A stretch of DNA of 64,000 nt from Pelagovum pacificum (lineage in GTDB: Bacteria; Pseudomonadota; Alphaproteobacteria; Rhodobacterales; Rhodobacteraceae): the NCBI RefSeq assembly GCF_016134045.1, contig NZ_CP065915.1, positions 3,781,001 through 3,845,000 of the forward strand. Direction: 5' to 3'. Position numbers and translations under genes: made by a program. The notes under the pieces were generated by a model. It saw only the letters and a list, made by a program, of their open reading frames with translations, did not search any database and was not told where the DNA came from. Shown one piece after another: positions 45,744 to 53,654 of the stretch. The stretch's first letter is position 1, and every line of letters starts with the position of its first letter.

Positions 45744-47218
45744 GCAAACGTGTCGTCATCGTCGGAGGGGGCACGGCGGGCTGGCTCGCCGCGCTCATCC
45801 TCTCTCGCGCGCCGGGTCGGCGCGTGACGGTGGTCGAATCCTCCCGCATCCCGACCATCGGGGTGGGGGAGGGGACCACGGCGGTGTTCCGGCACATGCT
45901 CAAGCACCTCGGTCTCGATGAACGCAAGTTCATCGCGGAGACCGGGGCGACGGTGAAATACGGCATTCGTCACAGGGACTGGCGCCGCAAGGGCCACAGC
46001 TATGACGGGCCGATCGACGAGATCGCGCAGGTGGCGGGGCAGGGGCTTGACCTATACGCCGTTGCCTCCGGTCGTCCGGTAGGCGAGGCGCACCTCTTCC
46101 GTCACCTGATGGAGAAGCGCCGCGCGCCCTATGCCGAGGTGAAGGGCCGTGAAGTCGCGGCCGGTCCGTTTCATTTCGCCTACCATTTCGACCAGGCGAA
46201 GGCCGGCGCCTGGCTCAAGAGCCAAGCTAGCGGGATCACCCTTGTCGACGACGTGGTCGAAGGGTTGGAGCGAGACGGCGAAACAGGCTCTGTAAAGGGG
46301 CTTCGGCTCGAATCCGGACAGGTTCTGGAAGGCGACGTCTTCCTCGACTGCACCGGCTTCCGCCGGGCGCTGATCGGACCGATGGGTGCGGAGTGGCAGA
46401 GCTACTCGGACACGCTGCCGGTCAACCGGGCGATGCCGTTCTGGATCGACCTGAAACCGGGAGAGGAGATAGACCCCCTTACGCTCGCATGGGCGCAGGG
46501 GGCGGGCTGGATGTGGAAGATCCCGACCTCGGATCGCTACGGCTGCGGCTACGTCTACTCGGACGCGCACACGTCGCCGGACGAGGCCAGGGCGGAGATC
46601 GAAACCGCGCTCGGCCACGCGATCGAGCCGCGCAACGACATCAGGATCGACGCAGGCCGCCTGAAGGACGCTTGGATCGGCAACGTCATCGCGCTGGGCC
46701 TGTCGTCGTCATTCCTCGAACCGCTGGAGGCGACGTCGATCCACGGGACAGTGGTGCAGTGCATGTGGCTGGACCGGTGGCTCGACGACCCGAAGGGACG
46801 CGATCACTACAATGCCGCCGTCGCGCGGCAGGTCGATGATTTCCGGGACTTCATCCGCCTTCATTACGTCAGCGAGCGGAACGACACGCCGTTCTGGCGC
46901 GACGTTGCCGCGAGCCACCCGCAGACCCTGCGCGACCGCCTCGCGGCGTGGCAGACGCGGATGCCCGAGCGGCGAGACTTCACGACCCTGCCGGGGAATT
47001 TCCCCCACGTGCAGGAGCAGCTTTATATCCCCGTCCTCGACGGGCTGGGACTTCTGAACCGGGCGGCGGCGAAAGAGGCGCTGTCCCGTGATCCCAAGCG
47101 GCGGGCGACGCTGCGCAAGACACACGAGCAACTGACGAAAGATTACACCCGTGCGGCCGGCAAGTGCCTCCCTCACCGGGCCTGGCTTTCGTCCCTAACG
47201 AAAGAGATGGCAGCATGA
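45740..47218 (+). CDS. flavin-dependent tryptophan-halogenase family protein
   Basis: This is a 492-aa protein of the tryptophan 7-halogenase family. The FAD loop VGGGTAGWLAA is at residues 8-18. The catalytic lysine is Lys73 in the block TVKYGIRHRDW, aligning with Lys79 of PrnA/RebH. The family motif WxWxIP is present as WMWKIP (residues 257-262), and FLEPLEATSIH carries the conserved glutamate. All halogenase hallmarks are therefore intact. It is joined by ATGA overlaps to the GH4 genes on both sides, so it belongs to the sugar operon. What it halogenates is unknown; no flavin reductase gene is nearby. Similar genes near sugar utilisation loci exist in Caulobacterales and Xanthomonadales, from memory. 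Confidence 0.88.
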   Translation: MSKRVVIVGGGTAGWLAALILSRAPGRRVTVVESSRIPTIGVGEGTTAVFRHMLKHLGLDERKFIAETGATVKYGIRHRDWRRKGHSYDGPIDEIAQVAGQGLDLYAVASGRPVGEAHLFRHLMEKRRAPYAEVKGREVAAGPFHFAYHFDQAKAGAWLKSQASGITLVDDVVEGLERDGETGSVKGLRLESGQVLEGDVFLDCTGFRRALIGPMGAEWQSYSDTLPVNRAMPFWIDLKPGEEIDPLTLAWAQGAGWMWKIPTSDRYGCGYVYSDAHTSPDEARAEIETALGHAIEPRNDIRIDAGRLKDAWIGNVIALGLSSSFLEPLEATSIHGTVVQCMWLDRWLDDPKGRDHYNAAVARQVDDFRDFIRLHYVSERNDTPFWRDVAASHPQTLRDRLAAWQTRMPERRDFTTLPGNFPHVQEQLYIPVLDGLGLLNRAAAKEALSRDPKRRATLRKTHEQLTKDYTRAAGKCLPHRAWLSSLTKEMAA

Positions 47219-48696
47219 GCTTCAAGATCTGCATCATCGGCGCGGGGAGCGTCGGCTTCACCAAGAAACTCTGTTCCGACATCCTGAAGGTGCCGGAATT
47301 CGAAGAGATCGAGATCGCGCTGACCGACATCAACGCGCACAACCTCGACATGGTCCGCCAGATCATCGAGCGGATCGTGGACGTGAATGGCCTCAAGACG
47401 ACCGTCACCGCGACGACCGACCGGCGCGAGGCGCTGAAGGATGCGCGCTATATCATGTGCTGCGTCCGGATCGGCGGGCTCGAAGCCTTCGAGAGCGACA
47501 TCAACATCCCGCTCAAGTACGGCGTCGACCAGTGCGTCGGTGACACGATCTGCGCCGGCGGCATCATGTACGGCCAGCGCGGCATCAACGCGATGCTCGA
47601 CTTCTGCAAGGACATCAAGGAAGTGGCAGAGCCGAATGCCCTGCTTCTGAACTACGCCAACCCGATGGTCATGATGACCTGGGCCGCGCTCGGCGCCGGG
47701 ATCAACACCGTCGGCCTGTGCCACGGCGTCCCCAACGGCCACCGCCAGATCGCCAAGGCGCTGAAGGTGCCGTTCGAAGATGTCGACATCGTCTGCTCGG
47801 GCATCAACCACCAGACGTGGTACCTCGACATCAAGGTGAACGGGCGCGACGTCTCCAAGGAAGAGCTGATCGAGGCGTTCGAGAGCCACAACCTCTATTC
47901 CCAGCAGGAAAAGGTGCGCATCGATGTGCTGAAGCGGTTCGGCTACTACTCGACGGAGTCCAACGGACACCTGTCCGAGTACCTGCCGTGGTATCGGAAG
48001 CGCCCGGAAGAGATCAACGACTGGATCAGCACCGACGTCTGGATCAACGGTGAGACCGGCGGTTACCTTCGGTATTGCCGCGAGAACCGGAACTGGTTCG
48101 AAGAGGACTTTCCGAAGTTCCTCGAGGAAGCGGGCACCAAGCTGGAGGATTACGAGCGTACCGACGAGCACGCGAGCTGGATTCTCGAGGCGATGGAAAC
48201 CGGCCGCCCGTATCGTGGTCACTTCAATATGCGCAACGGCGGGATCATCACGAACCTGCCCGAGGACTGCATCATCGAAAGCCCCGGCTACGTCGACCGT
48301 TTCGGTATCAACATGATCGAAGGCATCGAGTTGCCGATGGCGTGCCAGGCGACCTGCAACGTCTCGGTCAACGTGCAGCGGATGGCCGTTCACGCCGCCC
48401 TGACCGGTGACGTCGACCTGCTGAAACAGGCCGTTCTGCACGACCCGCTCGTCGGTGCGATCTGCACCCCGGACGAAGTCTGGCAGATGGTCGACGAGAT
48501 GCTGATCGCGCAGGCTGAGTGGCTGCCGCAATACGCGCACGCCATTCCGGCGGCAGAAGAGCGGATGAAGAACCCCAAGGTGAAGACGCGCGAGTGGGCC
48601 GGTGCAGCCCGCCTGAAGGAGCGCACCGTCGAGGAACTCCGCGAAGCGAAGGAGCGCGCGAAGAAGGGCGCAACGCTTGGCACCGTGATGAGCTGA
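47215..48696 (+). CDS. alpha-galactosidase, GH4, Sinorhizobium MelA type
   Basis: This is a second GH4 enzyme, 493 aa. The NAD loop is IIGAGSVGFTKKLCSDIL; metal ligands are Cys169 in GLCHGVPNGHRQIA and His199 in SGINHQTWYLDI. GVDQCVGDTICAGGIMYGQR matches rhizobial MelA. It is clearly a different branch from the first melA of this operon. The ATG at 47215 overlaps the halogenase stop. A strong terminator follows, so this is the last operon gene. It could act on another alpha-galactoside or a different glycoside. Confidence 0.9.
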   Translation: MSFKICIIGAGSVGFTKKLCSDILKVPEFEEIEIALTDINAHNLDMVRQIIERIVDVNGLKTTVTATTDRREALKDARYIMCCVRIGGLEAFESDINIPLKYGVDQCVGDTICAGGIMYGQRGINAMLDFCKDIKEVAEPNALLLNYANPMVMMTWAALGAGINTVGLCHGVPNGHRQIAKALKVPFEDVDIVCSGINHQTWYLDIKVNGRDVSKEELIEAFESHNLYSQQEKVRIDVLKRFGYYSTESNGHLSEYLPWYRKRPEEINDWISTDVWINGETGGYLRYCRENRNWFEEDFPKFLEEAGTKLEDYERTDEHASWILEAMETGRPYRGHFNMRNGGIITNLPEDCIIESPGYVDRFGINMIEGIELPMACQATCNVSVNVQRMAVHAALTGDVDLLKQAVLHDPLVGAICTPDEVWQMVDEMLIAQAEWLPQYAHAIPAAEERMKNPKVKTREWAGAARLKERTVEELREAKERAKKGATLGTVMS

Positions 48697-48722
48697 ACGC
48701 TCAATCGCTTGGGTCAATGACG

Positions 48723-48751
48723 AAGGCGGGCAAGAGATTGCCCGCCTTTTT
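48723..48751 (+). terminator. intrinsic terminator ending the alpha-galactoside operon
   Basis: An 11-bp stem (AAGGCGGGCAA / TTGCCCGCCTT) with a short loop and T5 follows 27 bp after the last stop. Confidence 0.9.
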
Positions 48752-48835
48752 CGATGTTTTTGGCCGGTTTCGGTCGCCTCACGAAACTGTGGCTCTAGGT
48801 CGGATTGAAACAAAACAGCCCTGAGGGACAGACGC

Positions 48836-50476
48836 ATGGAACGACTGGCGGCGCGACTCGGACTGCGGACCGATCCGACGATCTTCTTCATCTCGGCAGG
48901 GGCGACCATCGTTTTCGTGCTCGCGCTCGTCATAGCGCCGGACACGATCGGCGCGGCCTTCGCGACGGGGCGCGAGTGGATCGTCACCAACCTCGGCTGG
49001 TTCTTCATCTTCGGCGTGAACCTCTGGCTCGGCTTCCTGATCTGGGCGGCGGTGTCCCGGCACGGGCATATTCGCCTCGGGCCCAGGGACAGCCGGCCGG
49101 ACTACGACAACATGTCGTGGTTCACGATGCTCTTCGCCGGCGGCATCGGCACAGTCCTGATGTTCTGGGGCGTGGCAGAGCCGATCAGCCACTTCATGGA
49201 GCCGCCGCTTCCCGGTGTCGAACCCTACAGCGAGCAGGCCGCGAAGGACGGTATTTCCATCGCGATCTACCACCTCGGCCTGCACACCTGGACGATCTTC
49301 ACGCTGCCGGGTCTGGCCTTCGCCTATTTCATCAACCGCTACGATCTGCCGGTGCGCGTGTCATCGGTCTTCTACCCGCTGCTGCGTGAGGGCATCCACG
49401 GCCCCGTCGGCAAGGCCATCGACATTGCCTCGATCCTCGGCACGTTGTTCGGGGTCGCCGTGTCGCTCGGCCTCGGGTCCAGCCAGATCGCCGCCGGTCT
49501 TTCGGAGCTGTTCGGAGTCGGCGACGGCACCGTCACGCAGGTCCTGATCCTCGCCGTCCTGACCTGCGTTGCGGTCGGGTCGATCGTTGCCGGGCTCGAC
49601 AAGGGCGTGAAGATGCTCTCGAACCTCAACATCGGCATGGCGATCGCGCTGATGGTCTTCGTGCTGGTCTGCGGATCGACCCTGTTCCTGCTGCGCGGCA
49701 TCGTCGAGACGTTCGGCCTCTACTTCGGCAACCTGCCGCGACTGGCCTTCTGGAACGACATGCTGGCCGACACCAACCCCGACAACGGTGAATGGGGCTG
49801 GCAGGGCAGCTGGACGGTCTTCTACTGGGCGTGGACCGTGACGTGGTCGCCCTTCATCGGCCTGTTCGTCGCCCGCATCAGCCGGGGCCGCACCATCCGG
49901 GAGTTCGTCTTCGGTGTGCTGCTGGCACCGTCGCTGTTCACCCTGATCTGGTTCGCGATCTTCGGCTGGCAGGCGATGGAGTTCGACGGCATCGGGCAGG
50001 CGGCCCGGACCGCACTTGGCGATCAGGCGGGCGAGATCAGCGACGCAGTCGCGGAGAGCATCCCGCTGGCCATGTTCGCCTTCTTCGAACATTTTCCCTT
50101 CACGTCCATCGTGCAGGGCCTCGCCGTCATCATCGTGGCGATCTTCTTCGCTACGTCGTCGGACTCGGCGTCGCTCGTGGTCGACATGCTCTGCACCGGC
50201 ACGCCCGATCCGGGCCCGGTCCATCAGCGGGTGTTCTGGGGCGCTGCCGAGGGCCTCGTCGCCGCGATGCTGATCGTGTTGGCCGGGGATGCAGGGCTCG
50301 ACGCGCTGCAACAGGTCATCACCGTGGTTGGTCTGCCGATCTTCATCCTCGTCACGATGATGATCCCGGCGCTGATCCGGGGCTTCATGCTGGAAGACAT
50401 CGACTCCGTCTCGGTCGGCAAGCGGCCGCAGCTCGAGGGCTTCCACAAGGACGAAGCAGAGGCGTCGAGCTCCTGA
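48836..50476 (+). CDS. BCCT-family transporter (choline/betaine/carnitine type)
   Basis: This is a secondary transporter of quaternary-ammonium osmolytes, 546 aa and about 12 membrane helices. BCCT hallmarks are FAGGIGTVLMFWGVAEPISHF and the signature WTVTWSPFIGLFVARISRGRTIREF (as WTVTWSPFIGLFVARISRG). A hydrophilic C-terminal tail (about 30 residues) may be a regulatory domain. ATG follows TGAGGGA. It is separated from neighbours by terminators on both sides. The substrate is not determinable; context with pyrimidine genes hints at a nitrogen source. Confidence 0.92.
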   Translation: MERLAARLGLRTDPTIFFISAGATIVFVLALVIAPDTIGAAFATGREWIVTNLGWFFIFGVNLWLGFLIWAAVSRHGHIRLGPRDSRPDYDNMSWFTMLFAGGIGTVLMFWGVAEPISHFMEPPLPGVEPYSEQAAKDGISIAIYHLGLHTWTIFTLPGLAFAYFINRYDLPVRVSSVFYPLLREGIHGPVGKAIDIASILGTLFGVAVSLGLGSSQIAAGLSELFGVGDGTVTQVLILAVLTCVAVGSIVAGLDKGVKMLSNLNIGMAIALMVFVLVCGSTLFLLRGIVETFGLYFGNLPRLAFWNDMLADTNPDNGEWGWQGSWTVFYWAWTVTWSPFIGLFVARISRGRTIREFVFGVLLAPSLFTLIWFAIFGWQAMEFDGIGQAARTALGDQAGEISDAVAESIPLAMFAFFEHFPFTSIVQGLAVIIVAIFFATSSDSASLVVDMLCTGTPDPGPVHQRVFWGAAEGLVAAMLIVLAGDAGLDALQQVITVVGLPIFILVTMMIPALIRGFMLEDIDSVSVGKRPQLEGFHKDEAEASSS

Positions 50477-50504
50477 TCGGGGCAGACTGCACAAGGAAGC
50501 GGCA

Positions 50505-50536
50505 ACCGCCCGCGTCCTGAGCGCGGGCGGTATTTT
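50505..50536 (+). terminator. intrinsic terminator after the BCCT gene
   Basis: A perfect 10-bp stem ACCGCCCGCG / CGCGGGCGGT with a 7-nt loop is followed by ATTTT. The T run overlaps the palindromic operator of the next operon. Confidence 0.82.
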
Positions 50537-50551
50537 ACCATTTGGTAAAAT
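50532..50551. promoter_or_regulatory. RutR-like operator palindrome upstream of preT
   Basis: Nine-bp perfect arms ATTTTACCA and TGGTAAAAT are separated by TT. The core TTTACCA-NN-TGGTAAA differs from the E. coli RutR site TTGACCA-NN-TGGTCAA by one symmetrical base pair and has the same 2-bp spacer. It lies 40 bp before preT, where a pyrimidine-responsive TetR-type repressor would be expected. Confidence 0.65.
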
Positions 50552-50591
50552 CTCAGGCCTGTGGCAGGCTTTCTCAAAACAGGGAGAGCCG

Positions 50592-51893
50592 ATGACCACT
50601 CCATCCACGCCAGGGATCGTTCCGGGACGGCTGCCTCCCGACGAGATCGCCTCGAACTTCGCCGACCTCCACGCGCCCTATGACCCGCACGAGGCACATG
50701 TGGCCGCGGATCGCTGTTATTTCTGCCACGATGCGCCCTGCGTCACGGCCTGCCCGACGGCGATCGACATCCCGCTGTTCATCCGCCAGATCGCGACCGG
50801 ACAGCCGGAGGCCGCGGGCAAGACGATCTTCGACCAGAACATCCTCGGCGGGATGTGCGCCCGTGTCTGTCCGACTGAGGAGCTGTGCGAAGAGGCCTGT
50901 GTCCGTGAGCTCGCAGAGGGCAAGCCGGTCGAGATCGGGCGCCTTCAGCGTTACGCCACCGACAGCGTCATGGCGCGGCAGGGGCACCCGTTCGTTCGCG
51001 CCGCCGATACGGGAAAATCCATCGCCATCGTCGGGTCCGGCCCGGCCGGCCTCGCCTGTGCGCACCGGCTGGCCATGAAGGGTCACGCGGTCACGATCTA
51101 CGAGGCGCGGGACAAGGCCGGCGGCCTCAACGAGTACGGTATCGCCTCCTACAAGACGGTCGACGAATTCGCGCAGCGGGAGGTCGACTGGCTTCTCTCC
51201 ATCGGGGGGATCACGGTGAAGACCAGCGAGGTTATCGACGACGCCCGACTGACCGAGCTGCGGGCGAGCCACGACGCCGTCTTCCTCGGCATCGGTCTGC
51301 CCGGCGCCTACGGCCTGCCGGAGCTCGGCGACGAGGGTGTGACGTCGGCCATCGATTTCATCGCGGCGCTGCGGCAGTCTGACGATCTCACCTCGCTTCC
51401 CATCGGGCGCAATGTCGTCGTCATCGGTGGTGGCATGACGGCGATCGACGCAGCCGTGCAATCCAAGCTGCTCGGCGCGGATTCAGTCACGATCCTGTAC
51501 CGCAGAGACAAGGGCGCGATGCCCGCGTCAGAATACGAACAGGACCTCGCCGCCTCGAAAGGGGTGCGCCTGATGTTCAACGCTCAAGCCATCGGCAGCC
51601 ACGGCACCGGTGCCGACCGGATGATCGAGGTTGCCCGCACCGGAGATCTGGACGGCACGGAGCCGATGCAGATCCCGGCGGACCAGGTGCTGCTTGCGAT
51701 CGGACAGATGCTCGACACGCCACCGGAAGAGATCGACCTCGACGGCAAGGTGCTGGGGGCAGGGGAGACGGGCAAGACCTCGCTCGCCGGTGTCTGGGCG
51801 GGTGGCGACTGTGTCAGTCCCGGCAAGAACCTCACCGTCTGGGCCGTGCGGCAGGGCCGCGATGCGGCCGAGGATATTCACGAGGCACTCTGA
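50592..51893 (+). CDS. preT: NAD-dependent dihydropyrimidine dehydrogenase subunit PreT
   Basis: This is the FAD/NAD(H) and iron-sulfur subunit that feeds electrons to PreA for reduction of uracil/thymine; 433 aa. The N-terminal cysteine clusters are CYFCHDAPCVTACPTAID and GMCARVCPTEELCEEAC. The FAD loop is IVGSGPAGLACAHRL and the second dinucleotide loop VVIGGGMTAIDAA. The layout equals the N-terminal half of eukaryotic DPYD and the GltB small subunit; the neighbouring preA decides for PreT. ATG follows AGGGAGAG. Confidence 0.93.
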   Translation: MTTPSTPGIVPGRLPPDEIASNFADLHAPYDPHEAHVAADRCYFCHDAPCVTACPTAIDIPLFIRQIATGQPEAAGKTIFDQNILGGMCARVCPTEELCEEACVRELAEGKPVEIGRLQRYATDSVMARQGHPFVRAADTGKSIAIVGSGPAGLACAHRLAMKGHAVTIYEARDKAGGLNEYGIASYKTVDEFAQREVDWLLSIGGITVKTSEVIDDARLTELRASHDAVFLGIGLPGAYGLPELGDEGVTSAIDFIAALRQSDDLTSLPIGRNVVVIGGGMTAIDAAVQSKLLGADSVTILYRRDKGAMPASEYEQDLAASKGVRLMFNAQAIGSHGTGADRMIEVARTGDLDGTEPMQIPADQVLLAIGQMLDTPPEEIDLDGKVLGAGETGKTSLAGVWAGGDCVSPGKNLTVWAVRQGRDAAEDIHEAL

Positions 51894-51896
51894 CTC

Positions 51897-52208
51897 ATGG
51901 TCCGCATCACGACACTCGCCCTTCTCTGCCTCGTTGCCGCGCCCGCCACGGCGCAGGAGCGCGAGAGCGAACGTTACGAGCGCAAGCGCCTGAGCGCCGG
52001 CGAAGTCGTGTCCCGCACCTATGAATGTTCCGGCGGAATGACGGCGATCTCCGGTGGATACCGGCTGTATGGCCAGCCCGACAACAGCATCGATTTCATG
52101 GTCGTTGCCAACTACCCCGACGGTCGGGGTGGATGGCGCATCGACATCCGCAACGTGACGGACCGCGCGCAGGAGCTCGCCTTCCGCATCTACGCGATCT
52201 GCCAATAG
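51897..52208 (+). CDS. small secreted protein between preT and preA, unknown
   Basis: This is a 103-aa protein with a clear signal peptide (residues 1-19, ending ATA before Q). The mature part has a charged start (ERESERYERKRLSAGE) and a beta-rich body with two cysteines (TYECSGGM and the C-terminal AICQ) that could form one disulfide. I recognise no family. It starts 3 bp after preT and ends 9 bp before preA, so it is translated from the pre transcript. Confidence 0.7.
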   Translation: MVRITTLALLCLVAAPATAQERESERYERKRLSAGEVVSRTYECSGGMTAISGGYRLYGQPDNSIDFMVVANYPDGRGGWRIDIRNVTDRAQELAFRIYAICQ

Positions 52209-52217
52209 GAGGCTCTG

Positions 52218-53522
52218 ATGGCTGACCTGACGACGGACTTTCTGGGCATCAAGAGCCCGAACCCCTTCTGGCTGGCCTCCGCGCCGCCGACCGACAAGGA
52301 ATACAACGTTCGCCGCGCTTTCGACGCAGGCTGGGGCGGGGTCGTGTGGAAGACGCTCGGCGCCGAGGGGCCGCCGGTCGTCAACGTGAACGGCCCCCGG
52401 TACGGCGCGATCTACGGTGCCGACCGTCGGCTGCTCGGGCTCAACAACATCGAGCTAATCACCGACCGCCCGCTCGAGACGAACCTCGAGGAAATGACGC
52501 GCGTGAAGAAGGACTATCCGGATCACGCGCTGATCGCGTCCATCATGGTCCCCTGTGACGAGGAAAGCTGGCGTGCGATCCTGCCTCGCGTCACAGAGAC
52601 CAATGCCGACGGGATCGAGCTGAACTTCGGGTGCCCCCACGGGATGAGCGAGCGCGGCATGGGCTCAGCCGTCGGACAGGTGCCCGAGTACATTCAGATG
52701 GTCACCGAGTGGTGCAAGAAATACTACGATCGTCCGGTGATCGTGAAGCTGACGCCCAATATCACGGACATCCGCAAACCCGCGGCCGCCGCAAAGGCCG
52801 GTGGGGCCGACGCGGTGAGCCTCATCAACACGATCAACTCGATCACCGGGGTGGACCTCGACAATTTCGCGCCGATGCCGACGATCGACGGCAAGGGCTC
52901 GCACGGCGGCTATTGCGGCCCGGCGGTAAAGCCGATCGCGATGTCGATGGTCTCCGAGATTGCGCGGGGCGAGGACACGCGCGGCCTGCCGATCAGCGGG
53001 ATCGGCGGCATCACCACGTGGCGCGACGCGGCGGAGTTCATGGCGCTCGGCTGCGGCAACGTTCAGGTCTGCACGGCGGCGATGACCTACGGCTTCCGCA
53101 TCGTCGAAGAGATGAAGCGCGGTCTGTCGGCATGGATGGACGAGAAAGGCTACACCTCGACCGCCGATTTCGTCGGCAAGGCTGTTCCGAACGTCACTGA
53201 TTGGCAGTACCTGAACCTGAATTACGTCACCAAGGCGCGGATCGATCAGGACGCCTGCATCAAGTGCGGCCGCTGCTATGCGGCCTGCGAGGACACGTCT
53301 CACCAGGCAATCGCGATGAAAGAAGGCCGGGTGTTCGAGGTGATCGACGAGGAATGCGTCGCCTGCAACCTCTGCGTCGACGTCTGCCCGGTCGAGGATT
53401 GCATCACGATGGAACGCCTCGCCGCAGGCACCACCGATCCGAGGACCGGCAAGGTCGTGCAGGACGAATACGCCAACTGGACGACGCACCCGAACAACCC
53501 GATGGCCAAAGCGGCGGAGTGA
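52218..53522 (+). CDS. preA: NAD-dependent dihydropyrimidine dehydrogenase subunit PreA
   Basis: This is the catalytic FMN subunit that reduces uracil and thymine to the dihydro forms; 434 aa. A DHOD-like barrel includes NPFWLASAPPTDK, the catalytic Cys139 in NFGCPHGMSERGMGSAVGQ and GGIGGITTW-type phosphate loop (ISGIGGITTW). The C-terminus has two [4Fe-4S] motifs, CIKCGRCYAAC and CVACNLCVDVC. ATG follows AGGAGG. With PreT and the dihydropyrimidinase at 62.1 kb it forms the reductive pyrimidine pathway. Confidence 0.95.
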   Translation: MADLTTDFLGIKSPNPFWLASAPPTDKEYNVRRAFDAGWGGVVWKTLGAEGPPVVNVNGPRYGAIYGADRRLLGLNNIELITDRPLETNLEEMTRVKKDYPDHALIASIMVPCDEESWRAILPRVTETNADGIELNFGCPHGMSERGMGSAVGQVPEYIQMVTEWCKKYYDRPVIVKLTPNITDIRKPAAAAKAGGADAVSLINTINSITGVDLDNFAPMPTIDGKGSHGGYCGPAVKPIAMSMVSEIARGEDTRGLPISGIGGITTWRDAAEFMALGCGNVQVCTAAMTYGFRIVEEMKRGLSAWMDEKGYTSTADFVGKAVPNVTDWQYLNLNYVTKARIDQDACIKCGRCYAACEDTSHQAIAMKEGRVFEVIDEECVACNLCVDVCPVEDCITMERLAAGTTDPRTGKVVQDEYANWTTHPNNPMAKAAE

Positions 53523-53622
53523 TCCGCCGGTTCAGGCCTGCTTAGAGCCTGTTCGCCGCTCGATACCTGGGATTGCAACGGCAATCAGACCCTTGCCGCC
53601 GCGGTGCGTGGCGTCATAGTCC

Positions 53623-53638
53623 GGGGGCAATAGCCCCC
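53623..53638. other. hairpin before the enolase-superfamily gene
   Basis: GGGGGC and GCCCCC around AATA, 16 bp before the ATG and without T run. It may be the end of the pre transcript or a 5' stem in the next mRNA. The rest of the 132-bp gap 53523-53654 shows nothing clear. Confidence 0.4.
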
Positions 53639-53654
53639 GAACTGGACGACACAG

